Shown here in pieces: positions 47,861 to 61,736 of a stretch of DNA of 64,000 nucleotides. The translations under genes and the position numbers were made by a program. The DNA comes from Maea johnstoni. Taxonomy: Eukaryota; Annelida; Polychaeta; Spionida; Magelonidae. Every line of letters starts with the position of its first letter. The first letter of the stretch is position 1. The notes beneath the pieces were generated by a model. The model was not told the origin of the DNA. It saw only the letters and a list, made by a program, of their open reading frames with translations, and made no database searches. The stretch covers positions 57,627,987-57,691,986 of the forward strand of contig OZ012686.1 of assembly GCA_963942565.1 (NCBI GenBank), written 5' to 3'.

Positions 47861-50800
47861 GGTCTCCAATAAGATGGCTATCAGAGATTTACGTTTAATT
47901 TTTTCTTGCCAGCCCATCAGAATGGCTGCTTCTAGACTACAGGGTCCTGCCACTTTTTGACAGTCCATTAGTGAATAACGATTTTATATCAGTTTGAGTG
48001 GTACATCAAAATGTATGCATAAATGCCTAGGTACTTCACATTGGCTTGAATTCAAAGGCTGCATGTTGCCACATGCCAGCATCAATGTTGTAAAATTGCA
48101 GTTAATCCAATGACTGAAAGTTGAATACTAGATACTTCTGAAGTAACACTTTTTTATGGCTCAATATCTATTGGTCATCGCTGACCTTTTGAGATTCCTA
48201 GAAGATTGCATTCAGAACTTAAAATGCTGCTGATCCATCTGATAGGCAATTGTGGGAATACGCCTTTCTGATACACCTATTGGCTATTAAAGTAAAGGAG
48301 GCTTTTGCTTTTAAGGCCAGCTTAAATTACTCTTTCTTAACCCATTAATGCGCAGAGCAGCAAAATGTGGCCTGACAATTTCGGTGGAATCTTTCATGAG
48401 AAAGTATAGTTTGGAAAATATTTCAAGGGGAAATGTCAATCAGAAAATAACCAACACATCTACTTCAAATATTTTAGGAATTAATTCATTCTTGTTTACA
48501 CAGTTATTGTCATGAGTATTTTAGATCCAGACAACTTTTTTTCTTGAGGAACTATTTCAACACATTTATGGGTTAACTTATCACCAAGTGCACTGATTGA
48601 GTACCGGGGAAGTGAACCAAGGCAACTCACTCTCTCTCCAGGGGGGCATTGATTTTGCCAAGATGTCTAGAGTCAGATCCTAATCAGAAACCATCAATAT
48701 GTTTGCTGGGTATACACCATTAGGTTCTATAGAATCTGAGAGTGTACTCAGCGTGATTCCCTTACCTGCCAAAATACACAGTATGAATACATAAGGAGGA
48801 AGGATGTAACATAAGACAGGTTTTGGATTCTATAAGACTGGCAGAATTCAGCAGTACCTGGACTATTGCCATTTATCATTGAGATAAAGATAATATTACT
48901 CAACCCTTCCAATGCTAAGGCTACTTTCATCCAAAGCACAATGGTGCAAAGATTTTTGAAAACCATCGAACCCTTGTCATGTTGGTATTCATTGTAAAGC
49001 CTTTGCTGAGTGCTGTCAGATGAGCACCCATGTACCAGGGTTTCAGTCATTTTTCAGGTCTTTTGCATTGTTTTGTATTGGCCAAATTAGCCACCAGCAG
49101 CATAAGGGTTAACAAAAGTGAAGTGTTGATAACTATGTTTTTCTTGCTTAAAGGTCTTCAATTTTACAAAATTAAGGCTCATTTGATTTATAGCCCTTCA
49201 CATGGAGTATTGTAATATGGTATCCCAACTATTACTGAATTAGAATTGGTCTGCAATCTATCGCCTCTTCGGCCTTTCCTGCATTCTTAATTTTTTTCAA
49301 AGCAAAATTATTGGCAAGATAACAAGCCTCATTCAAACATGTTTAAAACGTTGCTTTTGAGAGAAATATTGTGTAAATAGCCGCTTCAAGGTCATGCATG
49401 CCCGTGATGGATGGGTGATAAACAAGCACCCTACCAGTATAGATGTTATCATAGAACTACTTTTTCCTGGATTTTTCATCTGATAGGTATCAGAGGGCAC
49501 ATTTGAGGTAACCCCCTTGTGTTGCTAAGTTTATTGAAATTGAAATTCATTTTGAATTGTTTTTATTTTGGAGTTTAGAGATTAACTGTTTCCTGTCTCA
49601 CAAATAAGTGTGAATTTGTGAAGGGAACAATTTGGTTGGGTAATTGAATGTTATACCTCCTTGTTCTCTACCTGCTTCCATTCCAGGCTTTTGAATGTTC
49701 TAGGGTGGTCACAAGATTTAGGAGTAGTGGGTTCATCTCTTAAGTTTGCCTCCTAATCTCACTTCTTTCTGGAGTGCACACATCATCTGATAGCTTAGAA
49801 CATAACTTATCAGATATATCCATATTTAGACAATATTTGAAGAGGGATTTTTAACCTAACAGGAACAGGAATGTGTGTGTTAGACGAACTGCACACTATA
49901 GATGTGGATGGGTAACAGATGCTTTGTTGGAACCCTCATATCTCCTATGTACCGCTGCCAACATTTTCAGTTAGTATGCAGTAGAAAGGAAGATTTTTTA
50001 ACACTAACACATGTATGTTTTGAATATTCATAATTAACACACTAATTCATAGTGGTTTCACTAACTAAATGAATCAACTATATGATACTCTTGAGTTTGT
50101 TTGTTTTCACCATGTAACATATGTGCCTAACTTATATATAACTAACAACTTTCAACTAATAATGGTTGTTCATTATTGGGTGCACCCTTTTCCTGGGTGT
50201 TGAGCTCAGTGTAGTTACCATTATAGTTTTCTGTGTACTACAGCATTAAAGGTGCTCATGGTGCACATTCTAGTTCCCCTGTATAACAAAGCTCATACAT
50301 GAAGGTTCCTTAGATATCACGTCCAGGTCTTTATAATGTCTAATACAGTCACTTAATATTTGAAGTTTGTTCAAAGTGTACACTTTGGTTTTCTGTCTAT
50401 TAAGGCTTTCCTAATTAGACCTGACTATTATCAGGGTACCTCTGAGATCTGCGTCAGAGGGATGGTGTGGTTCTGAGGTGCGTCATCTGATCCAGCACAT
50501 GCAGTTGTGAAGAATGCCTCGAAGCAGGGGATAAGTGTGAAAGGCATTAAAGAGAAAAGCAAGTCACAACATGAGAATTTAGGTACCAGAAGTCTCTCCA
50601 ACACACGCAGACAGACAGACACACAAGAGGCCTTTGGATAGATATTATAAAGGCTTCTTAATCTAACTTCTATATATACCTCCTCTTAACCCTTTGCACA
50701 TCCTGATTATGCTAAAAATGACCTTGTTATAATAGCGTCTTTTGGAAAATATTTATGAGAAATTTTAATCTGAAGTTAACTAACCTGTCTCCCATTGTTA

Positions 50801-52479
50801 GTTGTTTTTGTACCTATTCCCAAGAAGTTATTTTCAGACGTACCGCTTTGCAAGAAACACTGTTGTCTGAACTGGTTGTGGGCGGATAATCGTCTAGTCA
50901 ATCATTGGTTGCTTTTGTTTGCCAAACCAAGTGAGTGAGATCTGAAATTGATTGCAGCTGTCTGAGTAAATGCGAAATTTTCAAAATACTTGGATGTTGT
51001 TTCTCATAAGAATGATCACACAAGGCAGCTACTAATCATGATAATCAGTAATGCTATAAGTTCAATGTCTCTTCATGCCTCTGTTATCTTTGTTTACCTG
51101 GTCTAATGCCATCTTTCACTTTGACAATGTAGTATATACATCAGTGAGGTGATACATTTAATTGAATTGTCAGTAAATTAGGGGAATCTCACCAATTTTC
51201 AATCTCAAGATTACATTAGAAAAATGGTGCAACCTCTAAAATATTAAATCAATTCAAAATCCATCAGATCAAAGTATAATATTACAAATATATCTTTTGA
51301 GTTCTGGAAGGTATCATAGATCTAGAGGACCCTCTATAGGAGATTTCCAAGCATGAATGGGTTAAACAGGTTGTAGCTAATCACTGGCTAAGGTTCTGCA
51401 CTATGTGGACTCCCTACATATCTAGACTGTTGTTTGGGAGCTAGTAGGCTAATTAATTCTTCTGTATGTGAAGCTAGAATGATCTGTGGCAATTAGTCCA
51501 GTCTCAATCAAACCATACGTCTGTAATGTCAATTGGTAGTGGGAAGGCTCAGATATTACCTTGACATTCTACTGCCGTAGGCCGTGGAAGACAAGGGATT
51601 ATGAGATTGCATTTGAGTCCTTTTCCCCATCCCATAAGCATGCTCGCTGTAGTAAAAGATGTACGCCATAGTCTCTACATATGTGGTGCAGGATAAGGGA
51701 CAGTCTAACCACAGACCACAACCATGTGCTGGATTAAGGGACAGTCTATAGCCATAGACAACAATCAATGAAGGCCATGTCATCGTCCATTTGGTCAGAC
51801 ATAGCTTAGTGGAGTCTGTCTGGGGGGAGGGGGGGGGGGCTGGCTTGGAGAAGTGGTGATATGTATCACATCCTTCCCTAGCTTGATGTTTAAGGGACAG
51901 GCTTTATGGAGACTGGTCCGGCCTTACTTTTAATTGACAATTACTCGAGATAAAAGGGCAGCTACTGCTATTGCCTCAGACAAGACCATGAAAGGATTAC
52001 TTAACCCCTTCATGCTTGAAGTTGCCTTTGAAGTATAACGCAGAAAAAATATTTTGTGTGTAAAAACAAGGTGATGAAGCAGAATGTTTAAAAATAAATT
52101 ACATGTCAAAACATTACCTGGAGAATTGCTTTAGAAGTATAGGAGTCAGATTTTCTTAATTTTCAAAAGCTGTCTGATCATGATTTTCTTATACTCTAGT
52201 TGACATCTTGAGCAGTGCACAGGTAAAAGTACACAGGCCCGATGATAAAAGAATTGAGTGTTTCTATACTGAATAGCATGCTTGAGTGTTTACAACAGTA
52301 TCATTACATCTCTTTGTAACTATGAGCAGAGTCTCAATGTATTCATCATAAAACTGAATGAAATGAAAAATATAAGAAATCAGGTGTAGTGTGGCTATAA
52401 CAATAAGTAATCAATCCATTGCATTGCTTAATGAAGGATATTCAAGATTTACGTCATACGTGTTACATGCAGACTTAAG
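47861..52479. other. Intron DNA with scattered motif copies only
   Basis: No gene is recognised. Copies of the CTTAACCCATTNATGC motif occur near 48339, 50695 and 51996, and inverted near 51354. A G-rich run lies at 51821-51839. Small ORFs show no family character. Confidence 0.35.
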
Positions 52480-54286
52480 ATGGCGTGTAAGAACATGAAG
52501 AAGGAAAGGACACATAGTTCTGCGCTGTCTATGAACAGTGAGTGGCGTCCGCATATCTACATTGATATGTCAAAACTCCAGGTTAATTCACAAGCCCTTG
52601 TAGTTCACATGTGTCACTTGTGCGTCTCTGAATATTTACACAGTATATTCAGCTCCTCTTATGGCATGTTACTTGGTTAAATGTAGGCCACCTGCGTCAG
52701 CTTATTAAGCTTGCCTCACACAAACTAGAGGAAAATAGATATTTTCATTGAAACATTTGTCAATGACTTATAATTATCGAATCATACAGGATATTTCTTC
52801 TAACTAAAACAGCTTTTATTTTTCTCTCCTGAGTGTGTTAAGATAACAGTAGCATAGAATGCTGTTGAAATTGAAGAATCAGACATACAACCATATCTTA
52901 CATAAATGAACCTCTATTCCCAAGCCAACATGAGGAACACTACATGTCTTACTAAAATAAAAATAAGTCTTGACCTTACGAAACTAAGAAATGGAGTTAT
53001 ACCAAAGAAGCACATAACAAATGTGGTTATGGCTACAGAGGCAAAAAGCACATTTTCCACATCTGCAAACTCTTGAGGTCAATCGTGACATGGGCTGCTT
53101 TAGAGAAAGAATAAATTAGTTACCAGGCCTTTCAATATCTCTCCTTTTTCTCCATGGCTTAGGCTTTCCAGTAATCTATAATTCTGTTGCCAGGTCCATG
53201 TCTAATGAATGCAAAAAAAATTCAACCTGTAAACTTACATATCTTTATACATGGACACATTTCATATTTTTAATCTGCAAATTGTGCCCACCAATTTGAG
53301 CAGCAAGGCGTTTTTGTACTGCTATTAGTATCACTGCAAACCACAAGCCCTATCAATATTCCTCTTATGTTTCCTAAGGGAGGTGATCTTTTCAATAATC
53401 TATAGTTCTGTTGGCATGCTCATGATCAATGAAGAATTTCACTTGTGACTCAATATAAACAGACCATCAGGCTGCAGCCAGAGTTTTGCTAATGGGTGTC
53501 CAATTCCAAATAGTGACAACCATGATTTGATGGTGCTGTATTTTCCTTGGTGGACAGTTGAATATTTTTATAACTATCATTAATAATGTATCTACCTACT
53601 TAGATGGTATACTTTCAAGAGTATTACCCCAGCATTAGCCTTTGACTTAATCATGAGTTGCTCTATATTGATGAGTTAAAAATTTCCCCAGTTTAAGGAG
53701 TTGAGTGGCCTGCAGTGTTTTTGATAAGATCTTTTCTGTCAAGATGAGGCTTTTGATTCCTGCTGGTGATGGACTGCAATGTGTACAGAACCCAACTATG
53801 TGCCGTGGGATATTTCTTTGTTGGCCTAAGGGTAATGGCAAATCAGTTTAAGAAGTTGCTGCCGTGTAACAGGGAGATGGGAAACGGCCTAAACGGATTA
53901 TTGAGTGAGACAGAGAAGAGGAATTATACCAGAGAGTACACCTAATGGAAAAGACACAATTAAGTTAGCAGACTCCCGACATGAACACTTTCCCTTTATT
54001 GAATACTTAACCCATACACGCCTGGAGGTCTCCTTAACCCCTGGAACGTGGACAGTGCTTTAGAAAATAACTTCAGAATCAAACTTAAATTCCCAAATAA
54101 TTAAGAGTGTAGTGTATTGGTTCTGATTAACATATCTTCTCGAAATTAATTTCCTATTCATCCTCTATCAAGAATATATTGCCAAAGAATATATTGAAAA
54201 TTTTCAGCGAAAATCATTTGGTTCAGACCCAATTGGTAAACTTAATATTACAGGACATTCACTTTTGGATTTGCTTGTGTTGGTAA
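52480..54286. other. Intron DNA, weak repeats
   Basis: Two related blocks (CAGTAATCTATAATTCTGTT near 53171 and CAATAATCTATAGTTCTGTT near 53393) suggest a decayed duplication of about 220 bp. The CTTAACCCAT motif is near 54008. No gene is recognised. Confidence 0.35.
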
Positions 54287-54408
54287 GTGAACTTTGGAGA
54301 GACATTCCATTGGAACCCCAGGAGATGCATAAACTGCATCCCTATATGCTGTGAACTTAGTGGTCCTAAAGAGTCTGTTTATAGTAGCGCCGAATCCCAT
54401 GCATCGTC

Positions 54409-54424
54409 ATTGCTATGGCAACGG
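54409..54424 (-). promoter_or_regulatory. RFX X-box-like site
   Basis: CATTGCTATGGCAACG on the plus strand reads GTTGCCATAGCAAT on the minus strand, with one mismatch in the second half-site. It is followed by a GC-rich segment (GGGGCGGGGGACGGGGG). Confidence 0.5.
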
Positions 54425-56241
54425 CGACTGACCAGAATAGGTAATGTAGCTGAGTGTGTGAGAGTAAGAGGGGCGGGGGACGGGGGTTGGGAGATGGTAC
54501 TGATGGCATATTTACACCATTTACGTCCATTGCTCTGTAATCAGTCTGCTGAGGCCGCTTCACTGCTCACAGAGAAATGGAAACCTCATTTGACCTGACC
54601 ACTTATGTAATCACCTGGCATGATAAGCCAGGCATCTCTAATAATCAACTGACCACAGCTAGTCTCTAATCAGCTTATTTTCATTACCAGCACTCCGTAT
54701 TTAATAACAATATAATTTCTAATATTGATATAATATATATGAAAGGGCAAGATTAAGTTGGCTTACAATAATTCCAAAAGAAACGGTCATACAATTTGAA
54801 CAAAGCAAAGGATTGAAAAAAAGTGATACCCTTTTCTCTTCATGGATCTTTCCTCTTGGGTTGAAGTATAGGGTTGTGGGTTAGTTGGGATGAGATTGGG
54901 GAAGGTCAAAACAACAATTCATTTATTCCAACTGTTAGATGGAACCATGTTAATTCTATAGTATGTGAGACAAATTTGTAATAAACCCTGACTATTATGT
55001 CATAGTACTTTAGATATAACTTGAACTTTTCCCCTGCAAAATTTATTGAATTTGAGATATCTTCCTATCTTCCGAATTGCATATTCTGCAAAGGAGCATA
55101 ACACATTTGTGAAGTTTGAGGAGCTGAATGCTGAATGCTGAATTAAGTTGACGTAGCTAGGATGTTCACAATGCAGCCCCTAAGTGATGGTGAAAAAATT
55201 AACATAGATATGTCTAGTGTAGACAGACGTCTTATGAGGATCAAATGGTTATCATTGGCTTTTATGAAGACCAATTATCGTATATGTTATAACCTGGGTC
55301 CCAGAGGGTGAGAACCAGCAGCAGCATACACACATTATGTCACATATAGAGACTTCACACGTTATCTCTGGCAGGGAGCTCTTGTGGTGTTGTCTAATGG
55401 AGCAGAATATCTTGAATATGTGTATCCTTGGATGCTTGTGAATTTTTAGCCTCCAACAAGATTAAGAAACCCCATGTGAATGTTGATAGAGAGCCTCCTG
55501 GTAAATCCTGATGATGCTGTGTGTGTGCGGTATGGGTATTTCCTCTTGATTACCTGCTCAATGCTTACTGCAGAATAATGCAGTCTCTGAAAAAGTTTGT
55601 ATGGCCTTTATCCAGTGATTAGTCTTCCTTGCTTTTTCGAACATGTGAATACATCATGGTAGCTTTAATGGATCTTCTTTGTGTGTGGTCAGGTTTTGCA
55701 ATGCAAACGTAAATGCCATAGGATATTTCTAATGATAGTTTCATTTCGAAACCTGAATTTTTGTTTTTTATTTTTCACCTAAAAAAGCTTATTAATATAT
55801 TTTTGACATTTTTGTGATACTGTTTTCTTTTCTAAGATATTCCCCCCAGGTTGACATGCTATTGTTCCACTCTAGGTATGGCCTGGCTTCAGCACTGAAG
55901 GCTGCCTCATTAGAGCACCATAATGCTATTCTCACTGGGCTGCACTTCTCTTGTCTGTCTTGGCACGTGTTCCTATCTACCTATTGATTTAGTTGAATAA
56001 CCACTTTGCTTGGACTTATTGTGTCATGCAGTATTCAACTATCCATTCCACTTTCATAGAATATTCATGAGATCTTAATTAAGTTGATTGTGCGGTGCTA
56101 AGAACAATACTGAAGCCATGTGGTTGAGAGCGTCCCTCTCTAGTCCTATGGTTAAGGTCTGGCACTCCTCACTATCGGGCACTGAGGATTATTTTACAGT
56201 TTTGACCTAGCTGCTATGTAAGATTTACTATTAAAGAATGC
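54425..56241. other. Intron DNA, nothing firmly recognised
   Basis: There is a GC-rich patch at 54468-54500. The rest is AT-rich without element boundaries. Confidence 0.35.
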
Positions 56242-56569
56242 CAGGGGTTCAGCTAGCCACTAGCCCCATAGCCAATGGCTACAGAAAATTGTGTTGGGCA
56301 TTATAATATTTGCATTTGTTGCAGAAAAGAAAATGAAATTTGAAGATCATGCTCAGAGCAATATCAATAATAAAATCAGTTGAAAAACACCATTTAACAC
56401 ATCAGTTGTCCTTTGGTATAAAACCAATATGCAATAGAACAGTGAAAAGATAGCTTACGCCTTTAATAATTGTTTTTAGGGAAGAACTGTAGTGGGAATG
56501 TAGAAAATATGAGGTCTTGGGTGAGGCTTATGGCGGTTTGAAAACCTCAGGTCTGATGATCTCTTAGAG
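56242..56569. repeat. Dispersed repeat family B, longer copy
   Basis: It starts CAGGGGTTCAGCTAGCCACT and ends near GATCTCTTAGAG. It matches 40735-40898 over its first 20 and last 140 bases or so. Confidence 0.65.
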
Positions 56570-56629
56570 TTTTTAACAGAAGCCTGACCCATGCATGCCA
56601 TTTGGTAGTTTTTGTACCTAATGGTAGAG

Positions 56630-56935
56630 TAACTTGACATGGTCGCTTTATAGATGTGCGGCATGGACAGTTGCTGTCTAACGTTATTAAACCACTGAAG
56701 TCAGCCCTTGGTTTCGATGTATGCTAGGATTGGACTTCACTGATAATGCAACTTGGCCTGGTTGCTTTATAAATGTGCTGCATGGACAGTTGCTGCCTAA
56801 GGTTATCAAACCAGTTACTTGGCCTGGTTGCTTTATAAATGTGCTGTACGATGGCTTGAGAAGATTATTAGATTTTGAAAAGCCTATTTGTCCTGTTTTG
56901 GGTTGCTTTATGAATGTGTGCTATTCTATCTGCAA
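56630..56935. repeat. Degenerate tandem array, four partial units
   Basis: ACTTGGCCTGGTTGCTTTAT, AAATGTGCTGCATGG recurs near 56632, 56752, 56817 and (weaker) 56900. ACAGTTGCTGyCTAAsGTTAT follows the first two. Confidence 0.75.
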
Positions 56936-57444
56936 TGGCTAATGTAAGTCCACGCGTTAGATATTAGCTACAGTTGTGCCTAAGATCTATTAACAAACAG
57001 TGCACGGATCAACCCTGGTCTCGGTAATTCCATTGAAGCAGTAAATAGGCTTGAAAGCATTTGAGCCCAATTGGTGCCAGAATTCATTGTCTGAGTTGAA
57101 GGAAACCATTTTCAGGTCAGGTTGCGGGTTTTCCTTGGAGAGAACCTGCCAGAGCAAGACGGGCGTTGAATGCCGTGCCTGGAATGTCAAATTGCTGTGT
57201 GAGCGTGAAAGCTTCTCCCTGCACTGCTATTTTCCCATACAAGCTCCCGAGTCAATCTCTCTGTCTGGCTACTCTGATACCTGAAAAGACCTTGGAAATA
57301 TCTGAAGGAGTTGGTTGTGCTTAAATTAACACTTCCTAAAATAGTTTACTTCACATAGTTTATACAAAGTGTGCTTTTATTATCTTATCAGAAAGTTAAC
57401 ACTAGGTAATTATGCCTTCAGAGGCTCTGTTTTGATCTTGCGGT
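56936..57444. other. Intron DNA, nothing recognised
   Basis: Unique sequence; open frames of 66-77 codons on both strands have no family character. Confidence 0.35.
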
Positions 57445-57739
57445 CAGGGTCTTAGCCGGAAATTAGAAACTGGGAGCCTAAAATTGGAAATTGAGAAATA
57501 TTTGGCTTCCTATTTCTCAAGAAAGACCACAATATATTTTGTATACAAACATGTATTTAGAAAAGGCACAATATCCCTATGCTATGCCATAGAAATTACA
57601 TTGAAATGAATTATTATATCATTTGCTGGAATATGATATTTTTAGAAATTTCTTATAAAAAATCTTTGGGTATCTTGATGTGAGATTTTTAAGGGTCGTT
57701 GGTGTATGACACTGACATGTTCTGCTGGCTAAGACTATA
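57445..57739 (+). mobile_element. hAT-type MITE, family A, 295 bp, diverged
   Basis: It begins CAGGGTCTTAGCCGGAAATT and ends GGCTAAGACTATA. Blocks ACTGGGAGCCTAAAATTGG and GACCACAATATA match family A. The target duplication is not preserved. Confidence 0.82.
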
Positions 57740-59749
57740 TACATGTTGTAACATGCCAGGCTCTCTGATGTGATCCTCATAAGTGGCTTGGCCTAGTCAA
57801 TAGTCACTATACAAATGCATGGTTTCCTGAAGGGATGTTCCTGCTATATCTTTGGAACTAACTGAAAGACTGAAGACCCCTTGGTAGTGTATGGGAATGG
57901 AAGTACACTTCACCCGGGTCACATATCACTGTCATTTAGCCTTATGGCCTATGCTGATGAAAGGAGCCAACATACTGACCAGCAAAAGTTATATGAATCC
58001 CAGAAATAATGGCTTCAGAACTGTATAGCACGCTGCACCACTATGCTCACACTTGCATGTACTTAGTGTACTAGACAGTGCTGATAATTGGCTATGGTGG
58101 GAAATTAACGACACCTTGATGTGACACTCACTGTATCCATGGTGATCATTAACAGTCTGTTGGTGATGATAGTGTATTTCTGTATCCAACCTCTTGCAGT
58201 TATGAACATACAGAATATGTGTTAGATAATATCAAGAAATATATGAAATATGTCTCTTATAAGGAGGCATGCAATAGTACAAGATTACAGTGGAAATACT
58301 GCAATTGCTGGATACTAGAAACAAACTCATGATGTTGTATGTTCATTTAAATGTGATTGTCTTGAAATAATGAGATATACATATGTGTTGATGCATTAAT
58401 TGTATTTAGAACATTACTAACTTCATGAATTCATGACCCATGAAATAAGTTATGGCAAGTGGCAAATATGATTATTTTTGAGAATCATTTGAGGAGGCAA
58501 GATGACAAAGTAGCATCATAGAACAACTGTTAGGTGCTACCCTTTGTCTGACCTAGGAGGTGTGCCCCCTTTATGCCGTAGATGCTGCTGTTGTCTATGG
58601 CTGACCTTTACTGGCTGTAGAGATCTGGGAGGCCTAGTGGAAGTCATGTTGACCTATAGAAGGTATTGCAGGCCCGCCTCCCTTTGGCATTTTGCTTCAC
58701 CTTTGAAGGTGAAGAGAAGCCTGCCTGCACTTGACATAAGCTCTGTTTTATCTCTCTCCCCCGAGAGAATGGTGCAGTTAGGCAGCCATTAATGAACAGC
58801 ACAGAGCTGGAGGTGCTCCCTTGTAATGTGTTCATTGTGTAATAGAACAATGGCTTCCCACTTCACCAGCGCAATGTTTCTTATGTGCCGCCATGATTCA
58901 TTGAAGAGAGGTTCAGCTTACTCATACCTACAGCATCCCAAAACTATATTTCATCAATGTACCCCCAATAAAAGCATAATCAAGAAATTAATATTCAGTA
59001 TTGCAAATTGCCACTAAAATTTCCCTTACATTTTCTCAATTTTATTCATTCATTCCTAATTCATATTTACCTTACCCAGAGATAAGTAAAAAATGCCTAG
59101 GTTTATAAGCCATATATATCTTGAAAAAAATAAATCTGAATACTCATATGTAAAGATATCTATTTTCTTTCTCTTATGTTATCAAAGCATGGGTTTGAAA
59201 TATTACCTCTATATATTTTCATACATTCCCAGTGGGATTTTAATAATACGTGACTTGTTGATAAATCATTGTCTGTTCTTCTTACTGTCCAAGTGTATCT
59301 TTTTTATTTGTCTGATTAGTCCAGTGGCTGGAACTGACTTTGGACTTATGTTGATCCTGATGGAAGCTGATTTTCAGTGAAGAAGATTTAAGTTTCCTTA
59401 CCAATATTCTTTTTGATCATCTTTCATAAGAAGCTGAGATTGTTTTGCAATATATTATGTTGCATGTTGCTAAAAATACTATATTTGTCTTCCTTATGAA
59501 ACCAAATAGTTTCACACTAAAAACATCTTCAAACATAATTGTGAAATGTTAGAATGAAACTAGAAAAACGTACAATGTGTCTGTATGTAGTCTGAATGAT
59601 TTACTTTACTTTAGCAACAAAATAGGCAGGAAGAACTATCTGCAATATCTAGAGGAAAACATCACATGACGGTTCCATTTATTGTGAGATACTTTTTCTA
59701 TAGATTGAAAGACTTCATAGATTGAAACTTTGTTGTGATATTTAGTTGT
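57740..59749. other. Intron DNA, nothing recognised
   Basis: No element boundaries. An inverted pair TTTTGCTTCACCTTTGAAGG/TGAAGAGAAGCC near 58690 is short. Confidence 0.35.
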
Positions 59750-59980
59750 ATATATTGGCTGAGTGGTTTTTCTAGAGACTATAGCTTTTGGGTTGGCCAG
59801 AGTTAAATTCCCTCTTTTTTAGGTTACAGGGTAGACTTCGCTAAAAATTATAGCTGTATGGAGTTGGCCAGGGACTGCATTGTTTTAGCTGAGAAGTCGC
59901 TTTGCCAGATACTCTATAGCTATGGAGTTGGCCAGAGACTGCTGTTTTAGCTTAGCAGTTGGATTTGCCAGAGACGTCTG
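59750..59980. repeat. Degenerate tandem array, about 75-bp unit, three copies
   Basis: TATAGCTATGGAGTTGGCCA, GAGACTG recurs near 59782, 59853 and 59917, with TTTTAGCTgAGmAGT and GCCAGA between. Confidence 0.75.
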
Positions 59981-61722
59981 AATTGCTAGGGAGTAGATGA
60001 GATTGGCAGGCAGGCTACGGCATGTTTGCCGCAGTGTTGGCGGCGTTGGCTGTGGCCGCAAAGTTTGATGATGACATTTATTTGGCTGTTTTTTGGCACG
60101 CCTGATTGGTGTGCTTGCTGCGAGGATGTAACAGCACTGGCAGTCAGCCGCGCTCTGTCGTCACCCTGATAAGATCAATATGCTCTCCCCTCCTCCTCCT
60201 CCTACATCCTTCAGGGATGGACATTGCGCTATTGCAAGGGAATGGTCTGTCTGAGCAAAGTGGGTGAAAGTGAGAAAACCTAGGGTCATTTAGAAATACT
60301 TTCCCTTTTTAAGCCTGCATGATGAAAGAGGGCTGAACGGTTGGTATAAAGTGATCTTGATAAAGACTTTGAAATTAGAATAAAATTCAGATTTAATGAG
60401 TACATTTTGTAACATGCAGCATTACTATTTATGGGGAAGCTTTAACTCATAGATGAAATCCATCATGATTTTGATGAAGTTGGTTTAGTGACCAGTGAAA
60501 TGTTTTTCTCCCGTCATCCATAGAATTTCCATAGTGTTTTACTAAATATGTAGACATCCTCAAAGTATTTTTGTATTGTGCACAGCTAAGAATTTTTTGT
60601 CTGATTACCTGAGCACTATTGAGGATAAATTGCATAATTGAATGAATAAGTGCACCATTTTAGTTCGATATGATTCACATTCTGTATAAGGAATAATGCA
60701 ACGTGATTCAAATGAATCTTATTTTTTTCTAGTTGGATGTTGTGTTTCTAGATTATAAGGAATTTTTTGATCGGCCATGTTCCACCATGTAGGATATAGT
60801 GAAGATTTTTCCTGCAGCTGTGTGGTGTTTGCTGATGTATGGTTGTTTTCATCGCTAATGAAGTAATCGCCCCAATCTTATATGCTGCTGCTCACAGCTA
60901 TTTCTCATCAATCATTCTCAATAGGGACCCAGGTGTGCGGCTCTGAACAACCCCTCTCCCGCCTCTCTCAGAGGCCCGTACTATGTATAGAACACCTGAA
61001 AAGAACTTGGATTCTTTTTACACTTGGTTCACTGTTCAGTATATTGTGGAGGCTACACTGAAATGTATTGGCCTTAATATTCAGACGTTTTCCTAAAAAT
61101 TGATACCAAAAATGAAGGATTAACATGTTTTGGAAGGTGCTGAGCAGGCCTTGAAATCAAACCATTCTAAGGTTGTTATATGGTAAATACAGGCAATCTT
61201 TTGCTGCTCCAAATGGCAGCCTTAGCAATGGATGTACACCTTGATAGTGTCGCATAGTGTACATGATCTGGCGCCTGTTTCTAAGGAAATCACATAATGC
61301 ACATCACAATACACGCAGATTATCATTAGTGAAATAGTGCATAAGATAAAGGCCAGACTACTCCGTTCACACAGTAAAACTTGTACATTTCTCCTTTTTT
61401 ATCATGGAGGAAACAGGTTCCACCTATCAAGGATGGGAAGATGAGTTATCTTGCATTCCTGGGTGATTTTGTGTCTTCCAACAAGGCTTGCCGAGTCACA
61501 AGGCTGCTGATGGTTGTAAGGGGTTTGTCTGAGACTGCCGTCTAGTCTTGCAGCACGTGGGACGTGAGTGTGTGGGCGTCGCCGCCATCATCGTTGTGTC
61601 AACCTGGAGGGACCTGGAGGGGCAGTTGTCACCATTAGGGATGATTGCACGATCAGTTCGTCCTTGTCTACCACCGCTAATGCTTCTTTATGTGCACCCT
61701 CATCCCCCGCATCCTCACAGCA
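59981..61722. other. Intron DNA with two GC-richer unique patches
   Basis: A patch at about 60010-60150 (GTTGGCGGCGTTGGCTGTGG...) and another at about 61560-61740 are GC-richer and unique. They could be conserved noncoding elements; nothing in them is recognisably coding. Confidence 0.35.
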
Positions 61723-61736
61723 GTTACCATGGAAAC
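61723..61736 (+). promoter_or_regulatory. RFX X-box, both halves matching
   Basis: GTTACCATGGAAAC fits the X-box consensus GTNRCC, two-base spacer, RGNAAC. Confidence 0.55.

Noticed and set aside
56120-56200. tRNA-like stretch (GTGGTTGAGAGCGTC)
   Set aside because: No matching B-box at the right distance, so there is not enough to call a SINE.
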